NCBI GenBank assembly: GCA_012838065.1
Contig: DUPY01000057.1
Span: 1 to 35,762 of the forward strand
Reading direction: 5' to 3'
Length of the DNA stretch: 35,762 nt
Source of the DNA: Acholeplasma sp.
Lineage (GTDB): Bacteria; Bacillota_I; Bacilli_A; Acholeplasmatales; Acholeplasmataceae
Each line of letters opens with the position of its first letter. The first letter of the stretch is position 1. Of this stretch, positions 15,364 to 24,900 are shown piece by piece. Under the pieces are notes generated by a model. That model had not been told where the DNA came from. It worked only from the letters and a program-made list of their open reading frames with translations, and did no database searches. The translations under genes and the position numbers were made by a program.

Positions 15364-16041
15364 ATGAATTTTAAGTTTATCTTAGATCCATATTATATTG
15401 GTATTTTCCTACAAGGGTTAGGAATGACAATATTATTGGCGGTATTGTCAGTGATTCTAGGCTCGTTACTAGGACTCATACCAGCATTTATGCGTTTATC
15501 TAAAAATAAAGTGTTAAAGTATTCAGCAACTGCATATGTGGAAATTATTAGAGGAACCCCTTTATTAGTTCAAGTTTTACTTATTTACTCATTTGTACAA
15601 ATGCCAGTTACTTTATTTATAGGCATTGATTTATCTTCATTTATTCCAGGTATGCTTGCATTACTTATTAATTCAAGTGCTTACGTATCTGAAGTTATTC
15701 GTGGAGGTATCTTATCTGTTGACCGTGGTCAGAAGGAAGCGGCACTAAGTTTAGGGTTAAGTGATGCGCAAACAATGAAACGCATCGTCTTGCCGCAGGC
15801 AATTAAAAATATTATTCCTGCACTTGGTAACGAATTTGTAACAATGATTAAAGAAACATCTATCTTTATGTATTTAGGTATTGCAGAACTTATGTATAGT
15901 GCTGTTATAGTTAGAAGTCAAACATATTTAGTAAAAGAAGCCTATATTATTGTTGCCATCTTATATTTCGCACTAACCTTTCCAACATCTAAATTGATGG
16001 CGTATATTGAAAGGAGATTAAAAGTTAGCGATGCAAAATAA
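15364..16041 (+). CDS. Amino-acid ABC transporter permease (HisM/GlnP family)
   Basis: This 225-residue membrane protein starts two bases after the binding-protein stop. It has about five transmembrane helices. The N-terminal family motif '[19 protein letters not shown]' and '[18 protein letters not shown]' are present. The coupling-loop EAA motif reads '[34 protein letters not shown]', split here for length, and contacts the ATPase. The C-terminus overlaps the ATPase gene by 11 bases. It probably works as a homodimer. Confidence 0.92.
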   Translation: MNFKFILDPYYIGIFLQGLGMTILLAVLSVILGSLLGLIPAFMRLSKNKVLKYSATAYVEIIRGTPLLVQVLLIYSFVQMPVTLFIGIDLSSFIPGMLALLINSSAYVSEVIRGGILSVDRGQKEAALSLGLSDAQTMKRIVLPQAIKNIIPALGNEFVTMIKETSIFMYLGIAELMYSAVIVRSQTYLVKEAYIIVAILYFALTFPTSKLMAYIERRLKVSDAK

Positions 16042-16774
16042 AATAATACAAGTTATTGATCTTAAAAAAGAATTCAAAGATGGAACTAAAGCATTAAATG
16101 GTTGCACTGTTAGTTTTGAAGAAGGCAAGGTAACTGTAATTATTGGGCCAAGTGGTTCAGGAAAATCAACGTTACTACGTATGCTCAATTTAATGGAAGA
16201 GCCAACATCTGGCGATATCTTAATGCAAGGCCAATCGATTTTAACAAAAGATTTCAATATCCAACAACATCGTGAACATGTTGGTATGGTTTTTCAAAAC
16301 TTCAATTTATTTCCTCATTTAAGTATTATAGATAATTTAAACTTAGCTCAAATACTTGTTAAGAAAAAAACAGTGGAAGAAGCGACAGCAACTTCGCTTA
16401 AACTTCTAGAAAAAGTTGGGCTAATTGAAAAGAAAAACAATTATCCAAATCAATTATCAGGCGGGCAAAAACAACGTATAGCTATCGCTCGTGCGCTTGC
16501 TATGGAGCCAAAAGTTATGTTGTTTGATGAGCCGACAAGCGCGCTTGACCCAGAAATGATCGGTGAAGTTTTAAATGTTATGAAAGACTTAGCAAATTCG
16601 GGTATGACAATGATTGTTGTTACACACGAAATGGGCTTTGCAAAGGCGTTTGCAGACAAGGTTATTGTTATGGATGCTGGATTAATTATTGAAGAAAATG
16701 ATCCTTCAGTTCTATTTAAAAATCCTTCGAGTGAGCGTACAAAAAACTTCTTAAACAAAGTTTTATCAATTTAA
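16031..16774 (+). CDS. Amino-acid ABC transporter ATP-binding protein (HisP/GlnQ family)
   Basis: This 247-residue ATPase drives the transporter above. Walker A is GPSGSGKST at 39-47, the Q-loop is in '[12 protein letters not shown]', the signature is LSGGQKQR, Walker B is VMLFDEP and the H-loop is VVTHE. An AGGAG site (16012-16016) lies inside the permease gene and sets the start at 16031. The residues after Walker B (TSALDPEM) are typical of polar amino-acid importers. It is the last gene of the operon and is followed by a shared terminator. Confidence 0.95.
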   Translation: MQNKIIQVIDLKKEFKDGTKALNGCTVSFEEGKVTVIIGPSGSGKSTLLRMLNLMEEPTSGDILMQGQSILTKDFNIQQHREHVGMVFQNFNLFPHLSIIDNLNLAQILVKKKTVEEATATSLKLLEKVGLIEKKNNYPNQLSGGQKQRIAIARALAMEPKVMLFDEPTSALDPEMIGEVLNVMKDLANSGMTMIVVTHEMGFAKAFADKVIVMDAGLIIEENDPSVLFKNPSSERTKNFLNKVLSI

Positions 16775-16780
16775 TATATT

Positions 16781-16813
16781 AAAAAAATCACTTCGTAAAT
16801 GAAGTGATTTTTT
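16781..16813. terminator. Bidirectional terminator between the amino-acid and zinc operons
   Basis: AAAATCACTTC and GAAGTGATTTT arms (16784-16794 and 16801-16811) enclose a six-base loop, with an A-run on the left and a T-run on the right, so it serves both converging operons. Confidence 0.9.
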
Positions 16814-16814
16814 A

Positions 16815-17183
16815 TTATTGTTTACAAGATTCACAGTATCCATAAAACGTTAAGTCGTGTTCGATAATTTGAAAGTTTAATTTTGACTCAAAGTTTTTTA
16901 TTTGATCTTCTAAATGACAGTCAAATTCAAGAATTTTTTTGCACTTAAGACACATCACATAATGGTGATGCTCATGGTTTTTTATGATTTGATAATACAT
17001 GGTACCTTGAATATTACTTTTTGAAACAAGACCGTTATCAAATAAAACATCGAGTGTTCGATAAATAGTTGATAAGTCCATTGCATTTTTTGGTAATTCT
17101 TGATTGATGATTTCGGCACTCATCGGTTTTTTATATTGTTCAAGGAGTGAAAAAATGGCTTTACGATGTTTTGTCATTCTCAT
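16815..17183 (-). CDS. zur: Fur-family metalloregulator, probably Zur
   Basis: This 122-residue protein has a winged helix at about 1-75, with recognition helix LSTIYRTLDVL (37-47). A His cluster HEHHH (70-74) leads into the first structural-zinc pair CLKC (78/81), and the second pair CESC is at 117/120. Length and Cys pattern fit Zur/PerR/Fur; no residue decides between them. Linkage to znuABC makes Zur the likely choice. The ATG overlaps the znuB TGA stop as ATGA, so it is translated with the transporter. It probably represses the operon through the palindrome at 19620-19636, forming an autoregulatory loop. Confidence 0.85.
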   Translation of the reverse strand: MRMTKHRKAIFSLLEQYKKPMSAEIINQELPKNAMDLSTIYRTLDVLFDNGLVSKSNIQGTMYYQIIKNHEHHHYVMCLKCKKILEFDCHLEDQIKNFESKLNFQIIEHDLTFYGYCESCKQ

Positions 17184-17995
17184 ATTGATTCCCCCTTAAA
17201 TACTTTTCGAATGAGTATTGATATTAGTAAAACAAACGTGTATACAACGACAATTGTTGAACCCGTTGGAATATCAATAACATACGATAACCATATCGCT
17301 ATAAACACTAAACCAATAACACTTAAAGCGCTAATAATTAATGTGCTTTTAAAACTTTTTGCATATTGTGAAGCAATTAATGCAGGGAAGATTAAATAGG
17401 CAGATATCAATAACATACCAACTGTTCTCACACCGATTACAATAAATACAGCACTTAAACTTGATAAAGCATATTTTAAAAGTTTATGTTTTACACCAGT
17501 AACTTTGGCGTGTGTTAAATCATAGGCTGATGAAAGTAGCGGGCGATAAAACAATAAAACAAAGATTAAAACAGCGACAAGTAAAACAAGTGCTGTATAC
17601 ACATCATATCTTGTGGATGCTGTAATCATACCAACTAATAAGCTTTCTATTGAGCGATTAAAGCCATCTGACAAACTTACGACAATTAAGCCGACAGCCA
17701 ATGAAAATGCGGATACAACGCCAATAGCAGCATCATGATGCATCATTTTTTGTTCACCTAAAAAAGTTATCGCAAACGATGCGAGTACTGCAAATGGAAT
17801 GGCAAAGTATAACGGTTGACTAAAGAGTAATACACCAAAGATAATACCTGTGAATGCAACATGACTAAGTCCATCAGCAATCATGGATTGTTGATTTAAA
17901 ACTAAAAACGGACTCAATAGTGCAGCACTTACTGCCAGTAGTATTCCTAACAAAAGGACGTTTTGAATAAGTGGCGAGGCTAAAAAATCAAACAT
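17180..17995 (-). CDS. znuB: Zinc-type ABC transporter permease ZnuB
   Basis: This 271-residue ABC-3 family membrane protein has seven to nine helices and carries Zn2+ (or Mn2+) inward. Two ATGs lie close together. I use 17995 because AGGAGG is eight bases before it but only two before the upstream ATG. Family features: 'FLVLNQQSMIADGLSHVAFTGI' near the N-terminus (the ADxLSHV motif) and 'DAAIGVVSAFSLAVGLI'. The gene overlaps znuC upstream and zur downstream. It stops at TGA. Zinc versus manganese cannot be told from the permease; the regulator and His-rich binding protein favour zinc. Confidence 0.9.
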   Translation of the reverse strand: MFDFLASPLIQNVLLLGILLAVSAALLSPFLVLNQQSMIADGLSHVAFTGIIFGVLLFSQPLYFAIPFAVLASFAITFLGEQKMMHHDAAIGVVSAFSLAVGLIVVSLSDGFNRSIESLLVGMITASTRYDVYTALVLLVAVLIFVLLFYRPLLSSAYDLTHAKVTGVKHKLLKYALSSLSAVFIVIGVRTVGMLLISAYLIFPALIASQYAKSFKSTLIISALSVIGLVFIAIWLSYVIDIPTGSTIVVVYTFVLLISILIRKVFKGESI

Positions 17996-18701
17996 GGTCA
18001 TGGCCTCCTTTGTTATGTGATTTAAAATCTTTTAAGGAACCAAAATATTTAACTTCTTGGTCAACGTACATTAAAATATGGTTATCGCAATCTAAGTTAT
18101 TAACATCATGAGTAACAAAAATAATGGTCATACCCTCATCGTTTAATTTATGAATAAGTTTATAAAACTTAGTCCTAAAATCAGGATCAAGTGCACTTGT
18201 TGGTTCATCTAAGATAAGAATTTCTGGGTTAGAAATAATCGAGCGGATGAAAAATACACGTTGTTGTTGACCTCCAGATAATGTAGCCATCATTTCGTTT
18301 TTATAATCCAATAAATCCATTTCAATGAGCCACTTATCAATAAGTTCATGATCTTTTTTAGATACAAATAATCTTTGGTTATTAAAACCTGAATAAATAA
18401 CTTCAGATACGGTAATCGGAAAGTTTGATTTTGAATTTAACGTTTGAGGTAAATAACCAATTTTTTTAGTTGTAATATCAATCGTACCAGCTGAAGGTTT
18501 TACCAAGTTTAATATTGATTTTACAAGTGTTGATTTCCCACCGCCATTTGGGCCGATGATGTATAAAAAATCCTGTTTATATAATTTGAAATCAATATTG
18601 TTAAGTGCAGATAAATTACCATATTTAACACTTACATGATTGAAATCAATCATTAAGGGCAAGTTTGATATATTCGTAGTTTTGTTTGAATAAGTCGACA
18701 T
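17988..18701 (-). CDS. znuC: Zinc-type ABC transporter ATPase ZnuC
   Basis: This 237-residue ATPase has Walker A GPNGGGKST (50-58), signature LSGGQQQR, Walker B ILILDEP and H-loop VTHD. Start choice: ATG 18701 has GAAGGAG six bases upstream, better than the longer frame at 18725 or the internal ATG at 18653 that lacks a site. With this start the gene overlaps the 3' end of znuA by 56 bases, an unusually long overlap, and adds about 16 residues before the normal N-terminus of the fold. The C-terminus 'GGHDHV' is His-rich, as in several zinc ATPases. It ends in TGA. Confidence 0.9.
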   Translation of the reverse strand: MSTYSNKTTNISNLPLMIDFNHVSVKYGNLSALNNIDFKLYKQDFLYIIGPNGGGKSTLVKSILNLVKPSAGTIDITTKKIGYLPQTLNSKSNFPITVSEVIYSGFNNQRLFVSKKDHELIDKWLIEMDLLDYKNEMMATLSGGQQQRVFFIRSIISNPEILILDEPTSALDPDFRTKFYKLIHKLNDEGMTIIFVTHDVNNLDCDNHILMYVDQEVKYFGSLKDFKSHNKGGHDHV

Positions 18702-19566
18702 AACGGACTCCTTCTTTAAATTCATTTTTACTTATATTATGGTAACCATGTAGCGTATATATTGTGAGTTCATACCCTTCGTTTCTTAAATTGTCTTTCA
18801 AACTTTGAGCACCTTTCGGGTCAACAAGTTCTTCAATAAATAAATAATGTGCATTGGCTAGAACAAGTTTGGACTTAAGTGCTTCAATTTGTTTAAGTGT
18901 AACATCAGCATCTGGTTGATAACTTTCGCTTAAGGATACAATATTTATTTGATAACGTGCTCCAAATGCACTCATAGCATTATGACCATAAAAGAAAATT
19001 GTTGGATTATTTTTTGTTTCAAGTAAAGTTTCAAATAGAGTGTGAACGTTAAGAATTTCTTCTTGATATGAATTTGCATTAGTTAAATAGTAATCTCTTG
19101 ACTCTGGATCAATTGCGATAACTTCATTTAGAATCACATTCATTAGATTTATAAATACAATAGGGTCTGTCCAATAATGATTATCATGGGTATGATCATC
19201 ATGTTCATGATGAGAGGTTTCGTGGTCAAACTCCATTTCAATGTATTCATGAAGATTTAAGACGTTTAGATTATTGCTTGAGACTTTACTTACCCAAGGC
19301 TCGAAAGTATCGCTTGTATATATGAAGAGTTTTGAATTTTTGATACTTTCGATTTCCTTAGGAGAAGGTTCATAATCATGAATTTCAGATCCAAGTGGTG
19401 TTAGAAGAGAAACACTCATTTTATCACCAACGATGTTAGTGACAATGTCGTATTGAAAATAAAGGGAAGTTACGATTTCTGCATTTTTGGTCTTTGAGCA
19501 TGAAATTAAAAAAAGTGGTGAAAGTGCAAACGTAAAAACGATCATTATTTTTCTTAATATTTTCAT
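18646..19566 (-). CDS. znuA: Zinc-binding lipoprotein ZnuA
   Basis: This 306-residue cluster A-I (ZnuA/TroA) binding protein has its lipid anchor at Cys23 (lipobox LISC). Metal ligands expected for the family are visible: His63 in 'EIHDYEPSP', His130 in 'HYWTDP' and His195 in 'YGHNAMSAF'. Before the second ligand is a loop rich in His and Asp (about 115-130), which is a feature of zinc rather than manganese binders. It is the first gene of the znuA-znuC-znuB-zur operon. It ends in TGA within znuC. Its promoter carries a perfect 17-base palindrome. Confidence 0.92.
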   Translation of the reverse strand: MKILRKIMIVFTFALSPLFLISCSKTKNAEIVTSLYFQYDIVTNIVGDKMSVSLLTPLGSEIHDYEPSPKEIESIKNSKLFIYTSDTFEPWVSKVSSNNLNVLNLHEYIEMEFDHETSHHEHDDHTHDNHYWTDPIVFINLMNVILNEVIAIDPESRDYYLTNANSYQEEILNVHTLFETLLETKNNPTIFFYGHNAMSAFGARYQINIVSLSESYQPDADVTLKQIEALKSKLVLANAHYLFIEELVDPKGAQSLKDNLRNEGYELTIYTLHGYHNISKNEFKEGVRYVDLFKQNYEYIKLALND

Positions 19567-19597
19567 AACATAACCTCGCGTTTCTTAGTCTATGAAT

Positions 19598-19625
19598 ATT
19601 ATATCACGCTTTTGTTGTATTGCAA
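19598..19625 (-). promoter_or_regulatory. Promoter of the znu operon
   Basis: Read on the minus strand, TTGCAA (19625-19620), a 16-base spacer and TATAAT (19603-19598). The -35 hexamer is one arm of the palindrome described next. Confidence 0.75.
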
Positions 19626-19636
19626 ATCGTTTGCAA
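19620..19636. promoter_or_regulatory. Perfect palindrome over the znu -35, candidate Zur operator
   Basis: TTGCAAA-TCG-TTTGCAA, a 7-3-7 inverted repeat. A Fur-family repressor bound here would block the -35. The half-site differs from the Bacillus Zur box (TCGTAAT-type), so assignment to Zur is inferred from position. Confidence 0.6.
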
Positions 19637-19639
19637 AAT

Positions 19640-19665
19640 AAAAAAAGCATCTTTATATAAGATGC
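19640..19665 (-). terminator. Second terminator behind rpsT
   Basis: GCATCTT (19647-19653) pairs with AAGATGC (19659-19665); on the minus strand it is followed by a run of seven T residues. It insulates the znu promoter. Confidence 0.75.
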
Positions 19666-19715
19666 ATAAGTTAAATCTTGCTTATTAAGATTAAATATTA
19701 ATTGTTGTTACTAAA

Positions 19716-19741
19716 TAAAAAAGATGCAACTATTATGCATC
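19716..19741 (-). terminator. First terminator of rpsT
   Basis: GATGCA (19723-19728) pairs with TGCATC (19736-19741), with six T residues on the minus-strand side. The stem overlaps the rpsT stop codon. A third weak stem-loop lies between the two terminators (about 19670-19695). Confidence 0.75.
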
Positions 19742-20002
19742 CTCTAATCCATTAACTAATACGGCAAGGCTACTTTTATGTCTTGCTACAAAGTTCGCAT
19801 GATAAATACCTTTCGCAAGTCCTTTATCAAGTTTCTTGTGGGCATAAGATAATGTAGTTTGTGCTAGTTCTTTATCATTAGCCGCTACTGCACTATGAAC
19901 GGCTTTAATAGCAGTTTTTACAGATGATTTAAAAGAAGCGTTGGTCAAACGACGTTTTTCATTAGTTTTATTGCGTTTGATTTGTTGTTTAATATTAGCC
20001 AC
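19733..20002 (-). CDS. rpsT: Small ribosomal subunit protein bS20
   Basis: This 89-residue basic helical protein of the 30S subunit binds 16S rRNA. The start is GTG 20002, giving M-ANIKQQIKRN, which matches the family N-terminus (MANIKSxxKR). AGGAGGTG lies six bases upstream, and the longer frame would begin inside that site. 'KTAIKAVHSAVAANDKELAQ' and 'KGIYHANFVARHKSSLA', read in parts, are typical S20 segments. It is a single-gene unit with two terminators downstream, transcribed away from pgsA. Confidence 0.95.
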   Translation of the reverse strand: MANIKQQIKRNKTNEKRRLTNASFKSSVKTAIKAVHSAVAANDKELAQTTLSYAHKKLDKGLAKGIYHANFVARHKSSLAVLVNGLEDA

Positions 20003-20125
20003 AACATTCACCTCCTAGTTTATACGCAAACTAATTGTATCAAAAGAAGCCTAAAAAAGCAACAATAAACTACAGTAAATTTCAAAAATATGTTAAAATA
20101 TTTAATAATAAGAGAGGATAAGAGT

Positions 20126-20719
20126 ATGACAACAGCAAATAAGATAACAATTTTACGCGTTTTTTTAATTCCGATCATGATTTTATTCATTTATTTGAAT
20201 AATCTAGGAACAATAAATATGTTTGGATTGTATGTAATGAATGTAAATCAGTTCATTTTTACAATATTATTTATTGTAGCATCATTAACAGATTTCTTGG
20301 ACGGGTATATAGCAAGAAAGTACAACCAAGTAACAACCTTTGGAAAATTTGTTGATCCAATTGCAGATAAAGTATTAGTAATTACTGTGATGCTTTACTT
20401 AATGCAATTAGACCCAACGCGTGTTGCTCTATGGGGAATCATGATTGTTATTGTTCGTGAGTTTATGGTTACAGGTATACGACTCTTGGCTGTAGACAAA
20501 GGTTCAGTAATTGCTGCATCACCATTTGGCAAAATCAAAACAGCAACAACAATGGTTGCCTTAGTGTTTTTATTATTTACTTACTCAATTAACATAAATG
20601 AATCAGCATTTGTTTTCTATTTAGGCAATATTTTATGGTACTTAACAGTATTGTTCACGCTACTTAGTGGGCTTGATTACTTATTTAAAAACCGTCAAAT
20701 TGTCTTTGAAAGCATTTAA
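20126..20719 (+). CDS. pgsA: CDP-diacylglycerol-glycerol-3-phosphate 3-phosphatidyltransferase
   Basis: This 197-residue integral membrane enzyme makes phosphatidylglycerol phosphate from CDP-diacylglycerol and glycerol 3-phosphate, the first step to PG. The CDP-alcohol phosphotransferase signature is complete: Asp56, Asp59-Gly60, Ala63-Arg64, Gly73, Asp77 and Asp81. I use ATG 20126 with AGAGGATAAG upstream; the longer frame starting at 20090 has no ribosome site. The N-terminal 'MTTANKITILRVFLIP' is typical of PgsA. recA follows 62 bases later, an order also found in other Firmicutes. Confidence 0.95.
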   Translation: MTTANKITILRVFLIPIMILFIYLNNLGTINMFGLYVMNVNQFIFTILFIVASLTDFLDGYIARKYNQVTTFGKFVDPIADKVLVITVMLYLMQLDPTRVALWGIMIVIVREFMVTGIRLLAVDKGSVIAASPFGKIKTATTMVALVFLLFTYSININESAFVFYLGNILWYLTVLFTLLSGLDYLFKNRQIVFESI

Positions 20720-20781
20720 AAAAGTAATTTTTAACAAAATGTCGTATGATAATATAGAAAGATGAATTTAAGGTGGATTAG

Positions 20782-21774
20782 ATGGAAAAAGACAAAAGAG
20801 CTCAAGCGCTAGAAATAGCGATGAAACAAATTGAAAAACAATACGGTAAAGGGGCGATCATGAAACTTGGTGATGAAGCCGACCGTAAAATATCGACCAT
20901 TTCTACAGGTTCACTCACTTTAGATATTGTATTAGGTGTAGGTGGTTATCCTAAAGGACGTATTATTGAAATATACGGTCCTGAAAGTTCAGGTAAAACA
21001 ACACTAGCTCTTCACGCAATTGCGGAAGCACAAAAAAATGGTGGATATGTTGCGTTTATCGATGCTGAACATGCATTAGATCCTGTTTATGCAAGAAATT
21101 TAGGCGTTGATGTTGATAATCTTATATTGTCGCAACCAGATACAGGTGAACAAGCACTTGAAATTGCAGAAGCATTAATTCGTAGTGGTGCGGTAGATAC
21201 AATTGTTATTGACTCAGTAGCTGCTTTAGTACCTGAAGCAGAAATTAATGGCGAAATGGGTGACTCACACGTTGGTCTACAAGCTCGACTTATGAGTCAA
21301 GCGATGCGTAAACTTTCGGGTGCAATCTCAAAAGCCAATACAACTGCAATTTTTATTAACCAAATTCGTGAAAAAGTTGGTGTTATGTTTGGTAACCCAG
21401 AAACTACACCAGGAGGACGTGCTCTTAAGTTTTATGCATCGGTTCGTTTAGAAATTAGACGCAGCGAGCAAATTAAAAATGGTGCAGACATTGTCGGTAA
21501 TAAAGCAAACATAAAAGTTGTTAAAAACAAAGTGGCACCTCCATTCAAAGTAGCAACTGTCGATATTATCTATGGTAAAGGTGTTTCAAAAACAGGCGAG
21601 CTTGTCGATTTAGCAAGCGCGTTAGATATTGTACAAAAAGCTGGAGCTTGGTTTTCATATGAAGGCGAAAAAATTGGCCAAGGTCGTGAAAATGCGAAAA
21701 CGTATTTAGATGAACATCCAGAAATTTACAATAAAATTCATAAGGCTGTACTAGAGCATTATAATATGAATTAA
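20782..21774 (+). CDS. recA: Recombinase RecA
   Basis: This 330-residue RecA is the strand-exchange and SOS co-protease ATPase. Walker A is GPESSGKTT at 66-74, then '[11 protein letters not shown]' with the catalytic Glu, Walker B '[12 protein letters not shown]', and loop motifs '[14 protein letters not shown]' and '[14 protein letters not shown]'. It lacks the long acidic C-terminal tail of E. coli RecA, as in many small genomes. The start is ATG behind AAGGTGGATTAG. I see no clear LexA/SOS box in the short upstream gap. A strong terminator follows. Confidence 0.97.
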   Translation: MEKDKRAQALEIAMKQIEKQYGKGAIMKLGDEADRKISTISTGSLTLDIVLGVGGYPKGRIIEIYGPESSGKTTLALHAIAEAQKNGGYVAFIDAEHALDPVYARNLGVDVDNLILSQPDTGEQALEIAEALIRSGAVDTIVIDSVAALVPEAEINGEMGDSHVGLQARLMSQAMRKLSGAISKANTTAIFINQIREKVGVMFGNPETTPGGRALKFYASVRLEIRRSEQIKNGADIVGNKANIKVVKNKVAPPFKVATVDIIYGKGVSKTGELVDLASALDIVQKAGAWFSYEGEKIGQGRENAKTYLDEHPEIYNKIHKAVLEHYNMN

Positions 21775-21802
21775 GTGAACAAAATAAACTATTAAATAGT
21801 TT

Positions 21803-21834
21803 AAGTCTAGGAAGTAAACCCTAGACTTTTTTTA
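21803..21834 (+). terminator. Terminator of recA
   Basis: AAGTCTAGG (21803-21811) pairs with CCTAGACTT (21820-21828) and runs into a T-run. A smaller AAACTATT/AATAGTTT stem (21787-21802) precedes it. Confidence 0.9.
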
Positions 21835-21930
21835 TTTATATATGATCATATGAAAATACGTCATAAATACATTCAGATTTCTTAATACATGATACGATTG
21901 CGGATAAATATGTGTCATCAATTGTCTTAT

Positions 21931-21940
21931 TTGGTATAAT
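21931..21940 (+). promoter_or_regulatory. Extended -10 promoter of the NRPS gene
   Basis: TTGG-TATAAT (TATAAT at 21935-21940) with a TGn extension and a poor -35 (GTGTCA at 21912-21917). The start codon is 23 bases downstream. Confidence 0.55.
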
Positions 21941-21962
21941 AAGATAAAGGTTCGGTGAGGAC

Positions 21963-24900
21963 ATGTTCTCTACAGTTCAAAAAAATATGTTAAATGCTTT
22001 CCATTATTATGGAGAAAAATATCCCATTCATATTGGAGGGATTTTATACTTGCCAAAAGCATATAAAGATAGACTCATAGAAGCTATTTATCATGTAACT
22101 AGCGATATTGAATTACTAGAGTATACACTTTTAAACAATACTTTTGTTAAGACGAAACAAACGTTAGTCATTGATGAATTATTCGACATCTCAGCAATCC
22201 AATCATATTTCGATAAACCATTTATAGAGGAAACATTACTTTATCGAATAGGCATACTTATTCAAAAAGATAATCTTTTACTTATATCTGTATTCAATCA
22301 TTTAATTAGTGATAGCTACAGCATGAATCTGTTCTTACATGCTGTTTTATCGTATATAAGTCAAAAGGAAGTATTTGAATTTAATAATAACTATGACGAT
22401 TTTGTTAAGAGTGAACATGAAGGGAAAAACACACGAGATTTTTGGAAAAACTATTTAGAAAACTATAGCCTAACATCTATATCCAGTTTTCCATATACAA
22501 AAAAATTATTTAAAACAACTCGTAAAGCACTCACCTTTTCAAATTCTGAATCGAAACTTATTGATGAATTTTGCATCAAACATAATGTTTCACCAGCAAT
22601 TGTATTTGAATCAGCATTAAGCTATATCTTAAGTCATATTCACGGTGAAAACAATGTTACATATGGCATTACATCACTTAATCGAAAATCAGCATTTAAA
22701 CAAACCTTTGGACCGTTTATTCAAACCCTTCCAATAAAAGTTGAATTAAAAAATTCAATAAGTGAGACACTAAAAAGCATTCAAAGACGACATATGGAAG
22801 TTTTTCGCCATCAAAGTGTTGATTACAAAGACTTGTTGTATCTAAATAAAAATGAAGGTGTGTTATTTGATGCGTTAATTACTTACCATAAGCCATTAGA
22901 TGAAACTTATAATATACCATATAAGTATGAAGTCTTAAATAGTTCCTATAACGATTTACCTCTAGTAATAAACATTGAGCGAAGAAACTTAAATCATCCC
23001 TATATAGTTTATTTTGACTTAAGTAGTGAAATATTCAATGATGAGGAAGAAAGGTTTTTAAAACGATTTAAACACGTTTTACTTGACATCATACATGAAC
23101 ACAAAATAACTTACCTACTTGAAGATGAAGCGTGTTACTATAACAATCAATATGTGTCTTGTTATCGTAAAAAACAGTCATTGATTGATACGATTGAAAC
23201 AACTTTAAATATGTATAACTATTTAAAAATTTATGATTTAAATAATGAAATGACGTTTGAAAAATTAAATAGACTTCGTAAAAAGTTCGCATATAAGCTA
23301 AATATGTTTTATGAACATGAAGAAATTATTGAATTAAATCTTGATAAATCGATTGAATTAGTAATTGCTATATTAGGTGTATTAACAGCGGGGAAGATAT
23401 TTACAATAAAACAGCAAAACAAGTCCATTTATCCATCAATTTCAATGGATTTCTTTAAGGATATTGAATCCTATGGTTTTTTAGATAATAAGCCTAATGA
23501 AAGAATTGCAGTTTATTACACATCAGGTACAGAAGGACCAAGTAAAAAAGTTTTACTCACGGAGGATGCACTATTAAACTATATAGAAAATGTACCTTTT
23601 AGTTGTAACATTACAACAAAAGATACCATATTAAGTATATCTAACCCAACATTTGATATTTTTTTAGAAGATATAATGCTCGCTTTTATCAAAGGAACAT
23701 CGATTGTGTTATGCGATCTTGAGCACACATCACAAATCGATAAAGAATTGACATACATATCAACAACACCAAGTGTTATTTATCACCTTTTGGAATATCA
23801 TACATCAATTTTTAATTCAGTAAAACACATTGTATTAGGTGGTGAGACCCTCACACAAAATATAGTAAATAAACTAAAAAGTGTGTCTCAGGCAACAATC
23901 TACAATACCTATGGTCCAACAGAGACTACGATTGCCGTAACAGCAACAAAAGTTGATAAAGAGTTAAGTATTGGTAAACCTATAAAAAACGTAATCGTTG
24001 AAGTGCGTTCAAAGAATAAAAAACGATTACCATTTTATACATTAGGTGAAATAACTGTAGGTGGCATCGCATTAGCAGACCATATTGACCTAACAGGAAC
24101 AGAAGAAGGCTTGCGATATTTTACAGGCGACTATGGCTATATAGATAGTAAAGGTTTTATACATTTTTTAGGCCGCCGTGACCGTGAAATTAAAAGGCGT
24201 GGTGTCAGAATCAATTTAGAAGGTTTAGACAATATCTTAAATGGTCATCCATTAGTAAAACAGGCCGTATCTAAATATCATGATGGAAAAATAATTAGTT
24301 ATATCGATGGTTTAAACCTTTCAAAAGAGACAATCTATAATTACTTAAAAGAGAATTTACCACAAACATGGTTACCCGATGGAATCGAAAACTTAAATGC
24401 AAGTTTATCCAACCACGGGAAACTTAAAGTCAATCGTAAATCGATATTTAAACCAAAGACAAAAAAAGAAAAAACCTTTTTAAAGGTAGTAAAAAAGGTC
24501 TTTGAAATTGATAAACTTTATGTAGAAGATACATTTAATGATATTCATGGCACATCAATTAAAGCATTAATTTTAATTATTGAGCTGGAAAAATATGGTA
24601 TACACATATCGATGTCAAACATTTATAATACACGCTATGTTGTTGATTTATTAAATCATAAACAAAATGAAGGCTTAGAGATAGATTTCAACAACTTTAA
24701 ATTAGAAGCTAATGAAATTATTTACAAGGAAAAAAAACCAAAAGAAGTTTTAGTCCTTGGTGCAAGCGGCTATTTAGGCAGTCATCTCACATTTGAACTT
24801 ATGAAACAAAACATTCGAGTTATTGCATATGTGAGAGATCAACATAGATTTTATACACACTATAATAAGTATTTCAATGAATCTTTTAACGGCATTATGA

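Noticed and set aside
20720-20781. LexA/SOS operator upstream of recA
   Set aside because: The 62-base gap has no clear CGAAC-N4-GTTCG-like palindrome.
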